Assembly (NCBI RefSeq): GCF_022376445.1
Contig: NW_025955003.1
Span: 62,001-126,000 of the forward strand
Source: Fomitopsis serialis
Lineage: Eukaryota > Basidiomycota > Agaricomycetes > Polyporales > Fomitopsidaceae
Direction: 5' to 3'
DNA length: 64,000 nucleotides
Part shown: positions 35,501 through 46,869 of the stretch, in pieces
Layout of the letters: the number at the start of each line of letters is the position of its first letter
How positions within the stretch are numbered: the stretch's first letter is position 1
The notes under the pieces: model-generated
What the model saw: the letters and a program-made list of their open reading frames with translations, nothing else
Databases searched by the model: none
Told to the model about the DNA's origin: nothing
Program-made: the position numbers and the translations under genes

Positions 35501-38500
35501 CATTACCGACAGCTCCTGGGCCCGATCCCATGAACGTCTTTAAGGACGACAAGCGAGACGCCATGAGTGGACAAGAGTCTACCCCCGCTCCCTCTGTACG
35601 TGGTCCTTGGCTTATCCTGTGCAACTTTCACTTACGATTGTTCGATGCAGAGCATGCAATGGAACACGCCACAGCCTAACCAGTTACCTACACCGCCGTT
35701 GTTCAGCATCCAGCCGTATCAATCGACATCGATGGATGACACACCGATGGAGGACGAACCTCAACAAACCGTGCACTCCGCCTTCGGCCCCACCTCCGTC
35801 CCACAGTGGCCGACTTCGATTGCCCCAGCCCCACAATGGCAGCCGTCCGGAGAGCAGAGCCAGTACAACACGCCTATCGCTCTCCCGCAACTTCCTACAG
35901 GTGTTTTCTATAATGCTCCATTCGCCTCGGGGGGCGATATGGATATAGCTATACAAATGGACGAAGATATCCCGCGCTCCCGACATCGCCCAGCATGGGT
36001 TGACCGTCGTGGGCGTGCTGCTCGCGATGCTTACCTCGCCCTGGCAAAGCGGCCGTCGAAGAAAATCTTCCGACTGCGCGCAAGGCGTCACCATCATCGC
36101 ACGCGATACCTCCCTGTCGTCGTGCCGCCACGGCTCGGACGGTCTCATGGTGTCAGGCGTCAGGTTGCTGCCCGGAAGAACGCGCTTAAGGGACAGCGGA
36201 AGACGGAACGGACCCCTTTGCAGAAGCGTTGCGGCACGATGTGCAGGTTTGCACGACAGGTCCTCACTCGCCGCCGGCGGACGGAGCCTCGCTGGGAGCT
36301 GTTTGTCGAACGGAGGACCTGGGCGGCTTGGGAACTTACGCCCGATGTAGACGTAGAGATGGACTTCGAAATTCCTTCAGCATCAACAGGAGCAGTCCCC
36401 GCTAGCCCGACCACCTCACCGTCGGCGATGAAGCCATCGGATGCTGCGGGATCGAAGGACGTCACCGCCAAGGAAACTGCTGCATCCAAGGCACCTGGTA
36501 CTGCTCAGAAACCAGCAAGTGTTCCTCATGCGACACCGGATGCGCGAGGGCCAGATAAGTCGGTAAGTACGACTGCAATCTTACTCCCGCGATTCGAAGT
36601 AACGTAAATTGGTATCGCCAGGGTGCTATTGTCATCCCCAAGGCCTCTGAGCCCGAGCAAGCGAAAAACACATCTCGGAAGCCCGGCTCACCGAAGGCTA
36701 GTAGCTTCCCGAAGCCCAGCTCACCGAAGGCCAGTTCACCGAAGTCGAAGCCCAGCTCACCGAAGGCCAGCACACTAACTACGCCAAGCACCCCCGCGAA
36801 TGCTACGAACGCCAGATCCAGCTCGCAAACTGCACTTCCTGTGAAGACAACGACCTCTGCCACGCAGCTCAAGGGAAAGGACCAGGAAGTCACTTCTCCT
36901 GTCCCCGGCGCGACTCTCGTTGATCGGAAGGGCAAGGGCAAGGCTAAGTGGATCGAGGAGGAAGCTGTGGTAGAGAGTTCTGAGGCCGACGATGAGGATG
37001 ACTCCCGAGTTTTTGAGGCCGCGAAGAGACTGTCGCTGGGCAGTAACACAATCGATCCTGACATTGTGAGACAGCAGGCCGCGCTATTATCTCCCCGTCG
37101 AAGCGACTTGGATCCGTCGATGCCTGGTCCATCAAGGTCACCGGACTTGACGAACAATCTGCGGGCCTTACAGGACCCACCTGTGGCCCTTGCTACCGAT
37201 GTTACTTGCAGTACCGACGACCATGTTTTAGCGGCTTCAGCTGAAGCCGCTTTGGGGGAGGAAAGCAAACACGTAACCGAAACGCGGCGACCGCTGGACA
37301 AAGACATGACAACGGCACCGTAAGTCGTCGCTTGGAGTTTTGCTCGTTCTGACATGCTGATTGTGATTGTTGGACACAGGGGCCAGCAGCAGTCAACTCG
37401 TGTCTCTGGCGATGTCTTGACTGGTGCAGCTGCAAATGCAAAGCCACCGGCTGCTGGTAGGATGATAGCGCGAGAGAGTCCCGCTCAAACAGTCAGGAGT
37501 ACATCAGTGCCCACTGCTGCCCAACCGGTCAATCAACGTTGGACTGTTCGAGCGGGTGAACAGTCCAGTCCTACATCCTCTGAGGCTCAGGAACCTGCAG
37601 CGTCGGGAGCTCAGTCTCTGTCGATGTCTCCTGTCCAGGGAGCGAAGTCGACTGTGCAGCCAGTGAAATCACAATTACCCGCAACTACAGCCTCACCTCG
37701 TCCAGCTCCAGCTCACACTGAACCCGTGTCTGCAGCGCCGGTGCCACCGACGTCTTCAACTCCAACGGTGCAACGACCCACCATTTCTGCACAGCCTGCG
37801 AAGCCCGCACGCGGTCGAGGCGACTTAGATGCGGCCCAACCGTCCTTGAACCCAGCATCTGCCAAGGCCACGCCGGATACCAAGGCCACGCCGGATACCA
37901 AGGCCACGCCGGATACCAAGGATGCTCGCTCTGTGCCCCCGGTCGCTCTGGCACTGAAGACTGCTCCTGCGACGGTCCCCGTCAACAAACCGGTCGAGCA
38001 GCATACCGACAAGCCTCTCAAGGTTTTGCCTAAGCCTCTGCGACCTGCTGCTTCGACAACTGCTCCCGCCGCGCCCACTGCATCAATGTCATTCCACGAC
38101 TTCCTCGCTGGGTTACCACCCACGTCTCACGTCACGTCTCCACTCAGGGCACCCGTATCCAACTATCCAGCCTCGGTTCGCGGATGCTCAAAGCTGCGCC
38201 TGAAAATGCAGCCGACGTACTGGGAGCCGCTCAAGCCAATAGTAGATATACCTCAGCCGCCGTGCTACGTCCACCAAGTGCACACGTACAGCAACTTTGA
38301 TTCCGCGCATTACGCGTGGGCGCTGGCCGAGCAGGCTGCACGGAAAGCAGAAGCTGCTCTTGCGACGGCTGAGCATGCATCAGCGGGCCTCGAAGCTGGG
38401 CCGACCCCACCCGCACAGGCGTACAACCCCGAGACGGAGGACTATGATTCGCCTCTGATGCCTGGCTACCTCAGCCTGGACGCGCTGTCCGTAGGCCACA

Positions 38501-38739
38501 GCGAGAGCAGCGACGACACAGATAACTCCTCGTTCTGTGGATCTGAGGGCGAGTTTGAGCCCGGCGCGGATGGCCACTGGTCTGATGGACATATCGACGA
38601 GGCTAGCCTTGCTCGCTGGCGGCGCGTGAAGATGGTTGCGCGTATGGCTCAAGGTGCCGGACTTCTGGCTGGCATTGCTGTGAAGGCCGTCTATGTGGGT
38701 GCGCGCGGAGTCGCTGGGTGGTGGTCCCGAGCGCGCTGA
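32541..38739 (+). CDS. Very large intrinsically disordered acidic protein
   Basis: No known catalytic domain. The ATG at 32541 gives MARGSPGR; a donor at 32564 and acceptor at 33672 join it in phase to GILKSGGSDG, then KRSTVHFHDERKERDLRAQQ and on into a continuous frame. Later introns (about 35598-35651, 36564-36621 and 37321-37379) are canonical and in phase, giving roughly 1,790 residues. Regions in order: a basic N-terminus, a 130-residue Asp/Glu tract (33961-34370), Pro/Ser-rich sequence with a poly-Pro run (about 35285-35312), two similar DLGLDLGLASLSL-type motifs, an Arg-rich block (about 36000-36300), SPKAS repeats, a triple KATPDT repeat, and a hydrophobic C-terminus (AQGAGLLAGIAVKAVYVGAR). 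The ILK...VHF arrangement faintly recalls phosphatase-1 docking sites, but this is speculative. Function unknown. Confidence 0.8.
37864..37917 (+). repeat. 18-bp tandem repeat, three perfect copies
   Basis: Three identical in-frame 18-bp units encode KATPDT three times in the disordered-protein gene. Such units expand by replication slippage and are likely to vary in number between strains. Confidence 0.9.
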
Positions 38740-40277
38740 AGCATTAAGACATACTTTGCTATGGTGCACGTCGTCGTTCCAGCAACGGCACCGGCGCCCC
38801 TGCCTTGCTGTCGCATGATTCCTCAGGCTCCCGCTGGCGCAATAGGCCCGACTTATCTAGCAGAAGGGCGCTTCCTCTCGATCAGCCAGCGACATTCCGG
38901 TCCTGACATTGTCGTGCGATTTGCTCCCGGACCCGAGCACTCTGTCATCACACGCGCGTCTGCCTCCTGCGGCACGACTCCGTCATCTAGCCTCTCTGAT
39001 CTAACCGGGCCAACCTCCTCTTCTCAATCCCCGAGCTCCGATACCCGTTCTCCTCATCCTCCTCTCGGCCTCTCTCAAACACCGCACAGCGGTCCATCTT
39101 ACATACATCGATCTCATTATGATTAAGCATTATCATCTGGACTCAACTACTATGTTATACCCTACTTGCTGTTGTACTGACGCTGACATTATACCCGCAC
39201 CAGTCGCCGTTGTATCACCACTGCGCGATGTAGCCTAGTTCTCTATCCGGATCCTGTGGAGCATACCATTATATACCATCCCACCACGCGTCCGACCTGT
39301 AGGCTCGTAGATCTGTAGCTGCACTCACCTTGCATATGTCTCCGCTCGCATCAGCATTCGCATCTGGTACACACTCACATTTACATTGTATTTCTGCATT
39401 TACGGATACATAGTTGCTGCAATATACCACAGCTCTGAAGGGCCAGCGGCCCTCTCATCTGGATACCCGCTATTGCTTGTGGTGTGATCTCTGCGACAAG
39501 TCTAGTATATGTCGGTGATGGCGGCTCCAGACACCACGCCTCTCATCATCTCAACGAGCCTCCGTGCAATCCACAGCTTGCTGCGATGTCCTTTCAGAGA
39601 TAATTCAGCGAGTGATACGTCCCTGGGCTCATTCGAACATCTGCGACAGAATATCAACTGCGGATAGACTGGAGACAGCGAAGGCATAGGACGACGTTCA
39701 ACTGCGACCGACGTAAGCGAAGATTCCATCATCGAGTGATACACGAACGAAATGAGTAGACTGCGCTTCGAAAGCCTCCGTCGCTCGTAACTCTCGTAGA
39801 ATGAGCGACACGTGAACTCGAGACAGTGGCCATAACTACCACCCCGGGCCGAGTACACGACGGAGACTACATGGTGGCCTTCTTCCATTACGGCTTCTGA
39901 ACTGTTTACTTATAACATCGATAGGTACCTGGACAAATTCCGGATATTAGCATTGAACTAAGGAAACCCATGATACTCACGAGGAACTTGGCTGGGAAGG
40001 TCTTGTGGCACGATTTTGTTCATGCCGATGTCCTGCACTGTACTTGTTGTCGATATACCGATGCTTGTCGTCACGTCTAGGGCTCACGCAGGCGACATGT
40101 GCCTCTTCGCGACATTGAGCAGATTATCACATCCCGAACGCAGCCGTCAGTGTGCGTCATGCGAATCAACTCTTGCAGTACTATCCATAGCATCTCTGAT
40201 GAGTAAGATATATCATTGGACAGCAAAAGCGAACCGTATGTCGTACAGACGCCCTCCGGACTAGCATGCTCGTGATA
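38740..40277. other. Intergenic region between disordered-protein gene and F-box cluster
   Basis: The first few hundred bases are the 3' flank of the disordered-protein gene. Apart from the minus-strand frame listed separately at 39502-39888, I see nothing I can support. Confidence 0.35.
39502..39888 (-). CDS. Hypothetical protein, uncertain
   Basis: Open frame of 128 codons starting MEEGHHVVSVVYSARGGSYG, with several basic and aromatic residues and two closely spaced cysteines (FCRRC). An upstream minus-strand ATG near 40024 and a GT-AG pair (about 39931-39983) could supply a short first exon, but I could not get a clean in-phase join. No domain recognised. It may be a real short gene or a relic. 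Confidence 0.3.
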   Translation of the reverse strand: MEEGHHVVSVVYSARGGSYGHCLEFTCRSFYESYERRRLSKRSLLISFVYHSMMESSLTSVAVERRPMPSLSPVYPQLIFCRRCSNEPRDVSLAELSLKGHRSKLWIARRLVEMMRGVVSGAAITDIY

Positions 40278-41864
40278 TCACCTAGTAGGGCACTCGCCGA
40301 GCTCCATTGCACTCTCTCTGAGCTCACTTGACGATCTAGCTCTCCCTTCGTATTCACTGGCCGGTGTATTGCAGGGCAGCTTCCTCTGGTTGCCAGGATC
40401 AGCCGCTGTTTCCATCGCTCGCTGAAAGTGCAACTGACCATTAAATCGCAACGTGCGACAGAACTCCGGAGACTGCAGGTAGCTATGGATCCTCTCGCCT
40501 TGCCAACTGGGAATCGGCCGCACCGTGCGATGGCCGCCATCGCCCTCGACGCGCCCCCAGGTAAAATTCGAGGAATTGTCTGCGTGCCTCTCGCCAAGGA
40601 CCTGGAAGTAGAACCGAAGCGAGGGTATTGCGGAAACGTGGGCGTCCTGCAATCGTTGCAGCAAGTCTAGCCGTGTTTCACGCGATGGTTCCGTATCAAT
40701 CACGCGGGTCGCATGAACCCGTATGCAAAAGAGTTGCGAGGGCGACAGCAAAGAGGGAATATCCTTCTATATTGACGAACACATATGAGTATCGAAGACA
40801 CGGATCAGAGTCAGTGTATATGTGACACGTACCATCCACTGGGCCACCACTGAATACGCTGAATACAAGACTTCGATCCTCAAGACAAGGTATCTGATTC
40901 GTGACAGTTCTGCTGAGATAATCTGTGCCAATGCCATGAAGGTCTCTGTGTAGCAGTACAGGCTCAACTCCAAAACGGCGGCGGCGGAAACGAGGTCTTT
41001 GGAAGGATAGAAATCCTGCCACTCGGCGTATAGACGCAGGTAATCGCTGCGGATGCCTAGGGCAGAGATGAGATGGAGTTTGGTTGGCTCAACCGCCAAG
41101 TGGCCCAAACGACGTTGCTTTATCTGATGGCCAGGAACTGGTAGGTCGAACTGGCAGATGTTGGTTGTCAACTTTCGTATGTTGGGAAACAGGATGAGAC
41201 AGGGATGCACGGCACAAACACCCAAATGCAGACTTTCTACCTGTGGATGGGCACCAGCAGGGCTCGAAAGAAGCTGCACTGGAGGTACCCCGTCGAACTG
41301 ATAGAGCTTGAGCTCCTTGACGTTGTCAAGTACGGGTGCTCGAACGATGTGTGTCGCGAATCGATCGCGTTTAAGCGTGGCCGACAGCGCTGCTTTCTCC
41401 GGTCTGCTGACCATTTTGTGTAGGACATCGAGTGTCTTCGTCCCGACGCCGAGCAGGCTTATGTCCGTGAGATTCGGCAGCGCAGCCAGATACTCTCCGA
41501 CCAGCTTATTGCAACAGATAGCCTCCTCACAACCGTAGAGCTCCAGAACCTTCAGTTCCCGCGCGTGCTTGAAGATGCCTACCAGCGCATTGATGGCTGA
41601 AGGCTGCCAGGCTGCTCCCATCCCCGTCGGACCATAGATAGTCAATCCACGAGGCCATATCAGGCGATTGTCGACGTTACGGATGAGGTGGTCGTGCATC
41701 TTGACGAGCTTTTTCATGGTACGAACGGTGATTGACGCGAACACATACTGCCGCGCGATTGCATGCAGATCGCGAGATACCGACGAGAGAGGGATGCATT
41801 CCGCGGCGGAAAGCATGTCGGCGATGATGTGGAGGAGGTCATCGTTAAGAGTCAACAAACTCAT
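40278..41864 (-). CDS. F-box-like leucine-rich protein, family copy 1
   Basis: Exons 40833-41864 and 40278-40766 join in phase to about 506 residues. The start, MSLLTLNDDLLHIIADMLSA followed by CIPLSSVSRDLHAIARQYVF, has the L-x-D-L-L-x-I...LS-x-VSR-x-L-x-x-IA pattern of an F-box. Irregular leucine-rich repeats follow (ALVGIFKHARELKVLELYGC, YLAALPNLTDISLLGVGTKT, LILFPNIRKLT). The second exon carries the family's conserved end, IPSLRFYFQ, WGRVEGD, PIPSWQGERIHSYLQSPEF and CRTLRF. By analogy with F-box/LRR proteins it could recruit substrates to an SCF ubiquitin ligase; that role is inferred. It is the leftmost of five copies and has a C-terminal extension of about 45 residues past the point where the others stop. 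Confidence 0.82.
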
Positions 41865-42506
41865 ACTAGGCTAGCAAGGGATTACTGAGGCCTGAGGATT
41901 GGATGTCGTGGAGGGGAGACAGCCTCAGACAAATTAAAGGATCCGGTTCAGAGTAGTGTGACACCGTCGTCACCAAGGCACGTGCTCGTAAGTCACTACA
42001 GTAGTGCTTCGGCCACACACTGTACAGACTCGTCTTGGGCACACAATATTGATTGTGCGACGTAAAAGTACAGCTATGCATATCTGTGTCCCTATCGTGC
42101 TTGCAGTCGAGCTGCTGCACGTCTCCGAGTCAAGTTTGAGAGTCACGCAGATGAGCCTCTTGACCCTCGCCGTCACGGTCGGTGGGACACTGGGCAGATG
42201 GCCAGCAATCAGACGCGGCCGTCGGACGGCGTTATGGCCGTCCTAAGACGAGTCAGCTTGAGACTGTCGATAGCATCCACGACGAGTGTGGTATTAAATT
42301 GAAGATCGAAGGCAAACCGTGATTTGAAGGGCTCTGCAGGCATCATCACGCTACAAGCCGCGAAGATACCTAGTATGATGCTCGGGCTCCGACACACATC
42401 TTCCGAGCTCGCTTGGCAATCTACCTCTCCTTTCGTATTCACCGGCCGGTATATTGCAGGGCTGCGCCCTCTGATTGTCGATATAAGTGACATTGTCCAC
42501 CGCTCA

Positions 42507-43980
42507 CTAAACGCGCGACTCACCGTCAAATTGCAACGTACGACAGAACTCTGGAGACTGCATGTAGCGATGGATCCTCTCGCCCTGCCAATTGGGGATC
42601 GGCTGCACCGTGCGGTGATCGCCATTGCCCTCAACACGCCACGAAGTGGTCTTCGAGGGACCGCTTGGTTTCCGCTGATCATCGAGGCACTCGACATGCT
42701 GGAAATAGAACCGGAGCGAGGGTACCGAAGAAACGTGAACGCTCTGCAGTCGCTGCAGCAATTCTAGCCATGTTTCACGCGATGGTCCCCTATCAACTGC
42801 GTGGGTTGCATGAACCCGTATGCAAAAAAGTTGCGAAGGCGACAGAGACGGGGTTATATTTTCCTATATTGACGAACACATGTGAGTATCGAGGACACGA
42901 AGTAAAGACAGTACATAATTCACGTACCATCCACCGGGTGACCGCTGAATACGAGTACCATTGGGTCGTCAAGACAAGATACCTAATTCTTGATACCATT
43001 GCTGAGATCATCTGTGCCAATGCCATGCCGAACTCGGTGGGACATTCAACAGAAAACAGGTTCAACTCCAGCACGGCGGCGGCGGAAACAAGGTCGGGAC
43101 CTACTTCCGAAGGATCGAAGCGCTGCCTCTCGGTGTATAGACGCAGATAGTCGCTGCGGATGGCTGGGCCGGCTGAGATGAGATGTAGGTAGGTTGGCTC
43201 AATCGATAAGTAGTCCAAGTGTCTTTGCTCCACTGGATAGCCAGGAGGAGGTAGGTTGTACAGGCCACCGACGATCGTCAACCTGCGTATGTTGGGGAAC
43301 AGGATGAGACAGGGATATACGGCACTGCCTTCGAGATCCAGGACTTCCAGCCGTGGATAGACCCCAGCGAGTTTGGAAAGAAGCTGCAGTTCAGACCGTG
43401 CATCGAATTGACAATTGTGCAGTCTGAGCCGCTTAACGTTGCCAAGCACAGCGGCTTCAGCTATGCGTAGCAGAGCACGATTGGAGAACAGCATGGTGGA
43501 TGACAGATATGCCTTGTCCGGTCTGCTGACCATTTTGCAGAGGACATCGAGTGTTTTTGGCCCGACGGCGAGCAGGCGGATGTCCGAGAGATTCGACAGT
43601 GCAGCCAAATGCTCCCCGATCCGTGCATCGCAGTCGATCATCGCCTCACACCAGTGGAGCTCCAGAGCTTTCAACTCTTGTGCGTGCTCGAAGATGCCTA
43701 CCAGCGCATCAATGGCTGGAGCCTTGTAGGGGACCTTTCCCGGCAGGCCATAGATAGTCAATTCCCGAGGCCAGATCCGGCGATTGTCGATGTTACGCAT
43801 GAGGTGGTCGTGCATCTTGACTAGCTGCTTCATGGTTCCCACAGTGATGGACGCGAACACATACTGCCGTGCTATTGCATGCAGATGGCGAGACACCGAC
43901 GACAGAGGTATGCATTCCGTCGAGGAAAGCATTTCGGCGATGATACGGAGGACGTCTTCGTTAAGAGTCGACAAACTCAT
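42507..43980 (-). CDS. F-box-like leucine-rich protein, family copy 2
   Basis: Exons 42928-43980 and 42507-42863 join in phase to about 469 residues, with the intron at the same place as in copy 1 (after a Trp-Met codon pair). The N-terminal F-box-like block reads LNEDVLRIIAEMLSSTECIP, then LSSVSRHLHAIARQYVFASI. The leucine-rich middle includes AIDALVGIFEHAQELKALEL and LVSAAAVLELNLFSVECPTE. The second exon has SSVPSLRFYFQ, PIPNWQGERIHRYMQSPEFC and ends DGESRV. No frame damage is seen. Downstream, 42100-42470 is homologous to the region behind copy 4. Confidence 0.82.
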
Positions 43981-44219
43981 GATGGTGGCGAGCTGAGAGT
44001 TGGGACTACAGTGAGCGTCACGGTTGCGAGTCGCATAGTCGACAGGGAAAGGACTCGCCGCTGTGCGTTTGCAGCACTACTAGTAAGTGGACGATAGAAA
44101 AGATGGATATGCGAGTGTGGCTGCACTCGACGAGGAAGTACATAACACGTGCTCGTACTAGGCCACTCGGTGAACACGTTCATTGCATCCCGCAATGACC
44201 CGCATTCATTCCTAAGTCG

Positions 44220-44560
44220 GACGTTAAAGTGACCGCTCGGCGCATCCTGACCATAGACTCAGATTCTGGTACCGTGCAATGCGGATGTGACGCCAATGAG
44301 GATGCTTAAGATGCGCCGACGTCATGAGATCGCGCTTGCAAAACTTGAGATGTTCTACGACGCTCCTCCTCCTAGTAGGCTGTGTGACCTTGGCTGCGGC
44401 CTGACGCAGTTTAGCCCAACCGAGGGCGAGCGAATCACGCAGGGAGTCTTTCTCACCGAGGCTCTGAGCCTTGAGGGAGCTGTCAATGTCAACAATCTTA
44501 AACCTGTCTGTGCGCACAGTGTAGATGTACAACGGATGTTGTACGGACGCGAGCAATGGC
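44220..44560. repeat. Duplicated block U, left copy
   Basis: Upstream of F-box copy 2. Its inverted counterpart is at about 57480-57740, upstream of copy 4. Both keep an open frame containing MRRRHEIALAK, CDLGCGL and QFSPTEG, on the strand opposite the F-box gene. The right copy lacks about 12 nt. Whether the frame is translated is unknown. Confidence 0.7.
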
Positions 44561-44579
44561 AACATTCCTATCGACCGCG

Positions 44580-45069
44580 AGGAAAGGTACCTCCGTTGCC
44601 CATATGTATCAACGATGGACGTGCACCTGCGGGGCGCAGGACAGTTCTAAACGTGCGGAACTGAGTATTAGGAAGAGGGCGCTACGCACACACTTACCAG
44701 GCCCATCGACACCCCGGGGCCCCTCAGACTCTCGAGCTCCTCGAGCAGGAAGAGAGAGTTCCCCGCGAGGCACACACCCTGCACAACGCTTTCACGCCAG
44801 TGCAGGGTACTGCTCCCTGAGATATACAGTCTGTCCGGATTCTGGAGGACCAACCAGAGCCCACTATCGCGTCTGTCTCGCACCTGCGCGTAGGACTTTA
44901 CCCTGAGACGGCAGCCCGAGACACTGCGTAGCCCAGGGCGCGGAAGTTTGATACAGTGAGTCCAAACGTTCACTGTGAAATCGACTGATGGGTCCTTGTC
45001 AAGTTTGTGTGCTGTGTTCTGTGATGACGAAAGCGGTGAGTGTGATATCGCGTTAGAGATCGAAGGCAA
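44580..45069 (-). CDS. Unidentified repeated protein family (Y), candidate gene
   Basis: A minus-strand frame of about 120 codons contains LRSVSGCRLRVKSYAQVRD, GLWLVLQNPDRLYISGS and WRESVVQGVCLAGNSLFLLE. At 44712 it meets a strong donor (GTAAGT) and an acceptor near 44675 that would join FRTFRTVLRPAGARPSLIHM. Homologous DNA occurs at 63730-64000 with the same frame open, and in more degraded form at 47950-48410 and 60340-60800, where the frame is interrupted. No domain recognised. Open frames in two copies favour coding; the 5' end is unclear and could include an exon with TLVVDAIDSLKLTRL-like sequence seen behind the F-box genes. Confidence 0.35.
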
Positions 45070-45240
45070 ACCGTGGTTTGTATTGAAAGCTTCCAGACAT
45101 CATGAGGTTACAAGCCGCGAAGATACCTAGTGCGGTGCTCCGGCTCCGTCATACCCTCCGAGCTCAATTAACATTCTAGCACTGCCTTCCTTCGCAGTCA
45201 CCGGCCGGTGTATTGCAGGGCAGCTTCATCTGGTTGCTAA
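44750..45240. repeat. Duplicated block X, left copy
   Basis: Reverse complement of 63540-64000 with few differences over about 460 bp. Both copies lie just downstream of an F-box family member (copy 3 here, copy 5 on the right). The right copy runs off the window. Confidence 0.85.
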
Positions 45241-45265
45241 GATAAGCCGCTGTTTCCAGCGCTCA

Positions 45266-46717
45266 TCAACCGTGCCACTCACCGTCAAAGCGTAACGTGC
45301 GACAGAACTCCGGAGACTGCAGGTAGCGGTGGATCCTCTCGCCCTGCCAACTCGGGATCGGCTGCACCGTGCGACGGCCTTCATCGTCCTCGACCCGTCC
45401 CCAAGTGATCATCGATGGATTGTCTATGTCCTCATCGCCACGTCCTTGAAAGTAGAACCGAAGCGAGGGTATTGCGGATATGTGAGCGCCTTGCAGCAGC
45501 TGCAGGAAACGGGGCAATTGCTCTCGCCCCCATTCAGTCCAATCTGTGTGATTCAAATGGACTGTATGCAAATGAGCTGCGAAGACGACAGCAAAGGGGT
45601 GATTGTATTCTGTGTCAACGAACGTTAATATATACCGAGAAAATCGTGTGGAGGCAGAAAAGGGCATCACGTACAATCCACTGGGTCACCACTGAAGACA
45701 AGTCTTGAATGCCAAAGGATCGAATTGTCAAGATAAGGTACCTTACTCTTGATGATTTGGTTGAGACCATCCGCGCCAATGCCACGCAGCGCTCATCACA
45801 TCCAGACTGCAAGTGCAACCCCAGGACGGCGGCGGAAGAAACAAGTTCGGTATCATCTACTTTCGGGGAATCGGAAAGGAGATTTATATGTAGTGAATCA
45901 CTTCGGATGCCTAGAGTCGAGACGATATGTAGATCCTTTGCCGCAACGTGTAAGGAGTCAAAGTGGCGCTCCATGTAATGGCCAGCGACTGGTAGGTCGC
46001 ATTCCCAGAGGGCACACTCGCTTGTGAACTTCCGTACGTTGGGAAATAGAATGAGACTCGGGTATACGGCGCTGCTGCTGAGGTCCAGAATCTCTATCTG
46101 TGGATAGGCGGCCTGGGCAAGGCTGGAAAGAAGCTGCGGTTGAGATGCTCCACGAAAGAAATCGAGTGTGAGCTCCTTAACGTTGTCAAGCGCTGGTACT
46201 CGAGCAAGGTCTGTTGGAGCTTGAAGGTGTCTATAAGATACAAACAGCACAGCTCGCTCCGGTCTGCTGACCAATTTGCGCAGGACATCGAGCGTTTTGG
46301 TCCCGATTTGATACAGGCGGATTTCCGAGAGATTTGCCAGTGCGGCCAAATGCTCTCCGACCCGTGCATCGAGGTGAATCAGCCTCTCGCAATCGTAGAG
46401 TCCCAGAAATTTCAAGTCCCGGGCGTGCTCGAGGATGCCTACCACCGCATCGATAGCTGCGGCCGCGGGGGCATTACCCTCAGGTCGTGGATAATCAATT
46501 CCCGGGGCCAGATCCGGCGATTGTCGATGTTATGGATGAGGTGGTCGTGCATCGGGATGATATGTTCCATGCGCTGAACAGTGATCGACGCGAACACGTA
46601 CTGCCGTGCGATTGCATGTAGATCGCGAGACACCGACGAGAGAGGGATGCATTGCGTGGCGGAAAGCATTTCGGCGATGGTACGGAGGATATCGTCGTTC
46701 AGAGCTAACAAACTCAT
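45266..46717 (-). pseudogene. F-box-like family copy 3, two frameshifts
   Basis: Same two-exon architecture as its paralogs (intron about 45620-45674), but broken twice. Near 46470, after WPRELIIHDLR, the frame shifts by one relative to copy 4; the F-box-like N-terminus (46439-46717) and the leucine-rich part (45675-46445) are therefore in different frames. Near 45555 a missing base relative to copy 4 (ATACGGGTC against ATACAGTC) puts a TGA in frame soon after the intron; the rest then continues open as TEWGREQLPRFLQLLQ to the stop at 45266. Otherwise sequence is well preserved and closest to copy 4, so the damage looks recent. Sequencing error cannot be excluded for one of the two sites. Confidence 0.75.
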
Positions 46718-46869
46718 GATGGTGGCGAGCTGAGAGCTGGTAATAGTGAGCGTTGCGAGTCGCGTAGTCGAGAGGGCAAGGACTCACCGATGGGTGCTCG
46801 GAGCAGAGTAACTTAGATGGATGTGCGAGTGTGGCTGAACCCGGCCGAGAAGCGCGCAATCTAATCACG

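Noticed and set aside
44287..44664. CDLGCGL as a methyltransferase cofactor motif
   Set aside because: The frame is too short for a methyltransferase fold, no other motif follows, and the surrounding residues are not hydrophobic strands.
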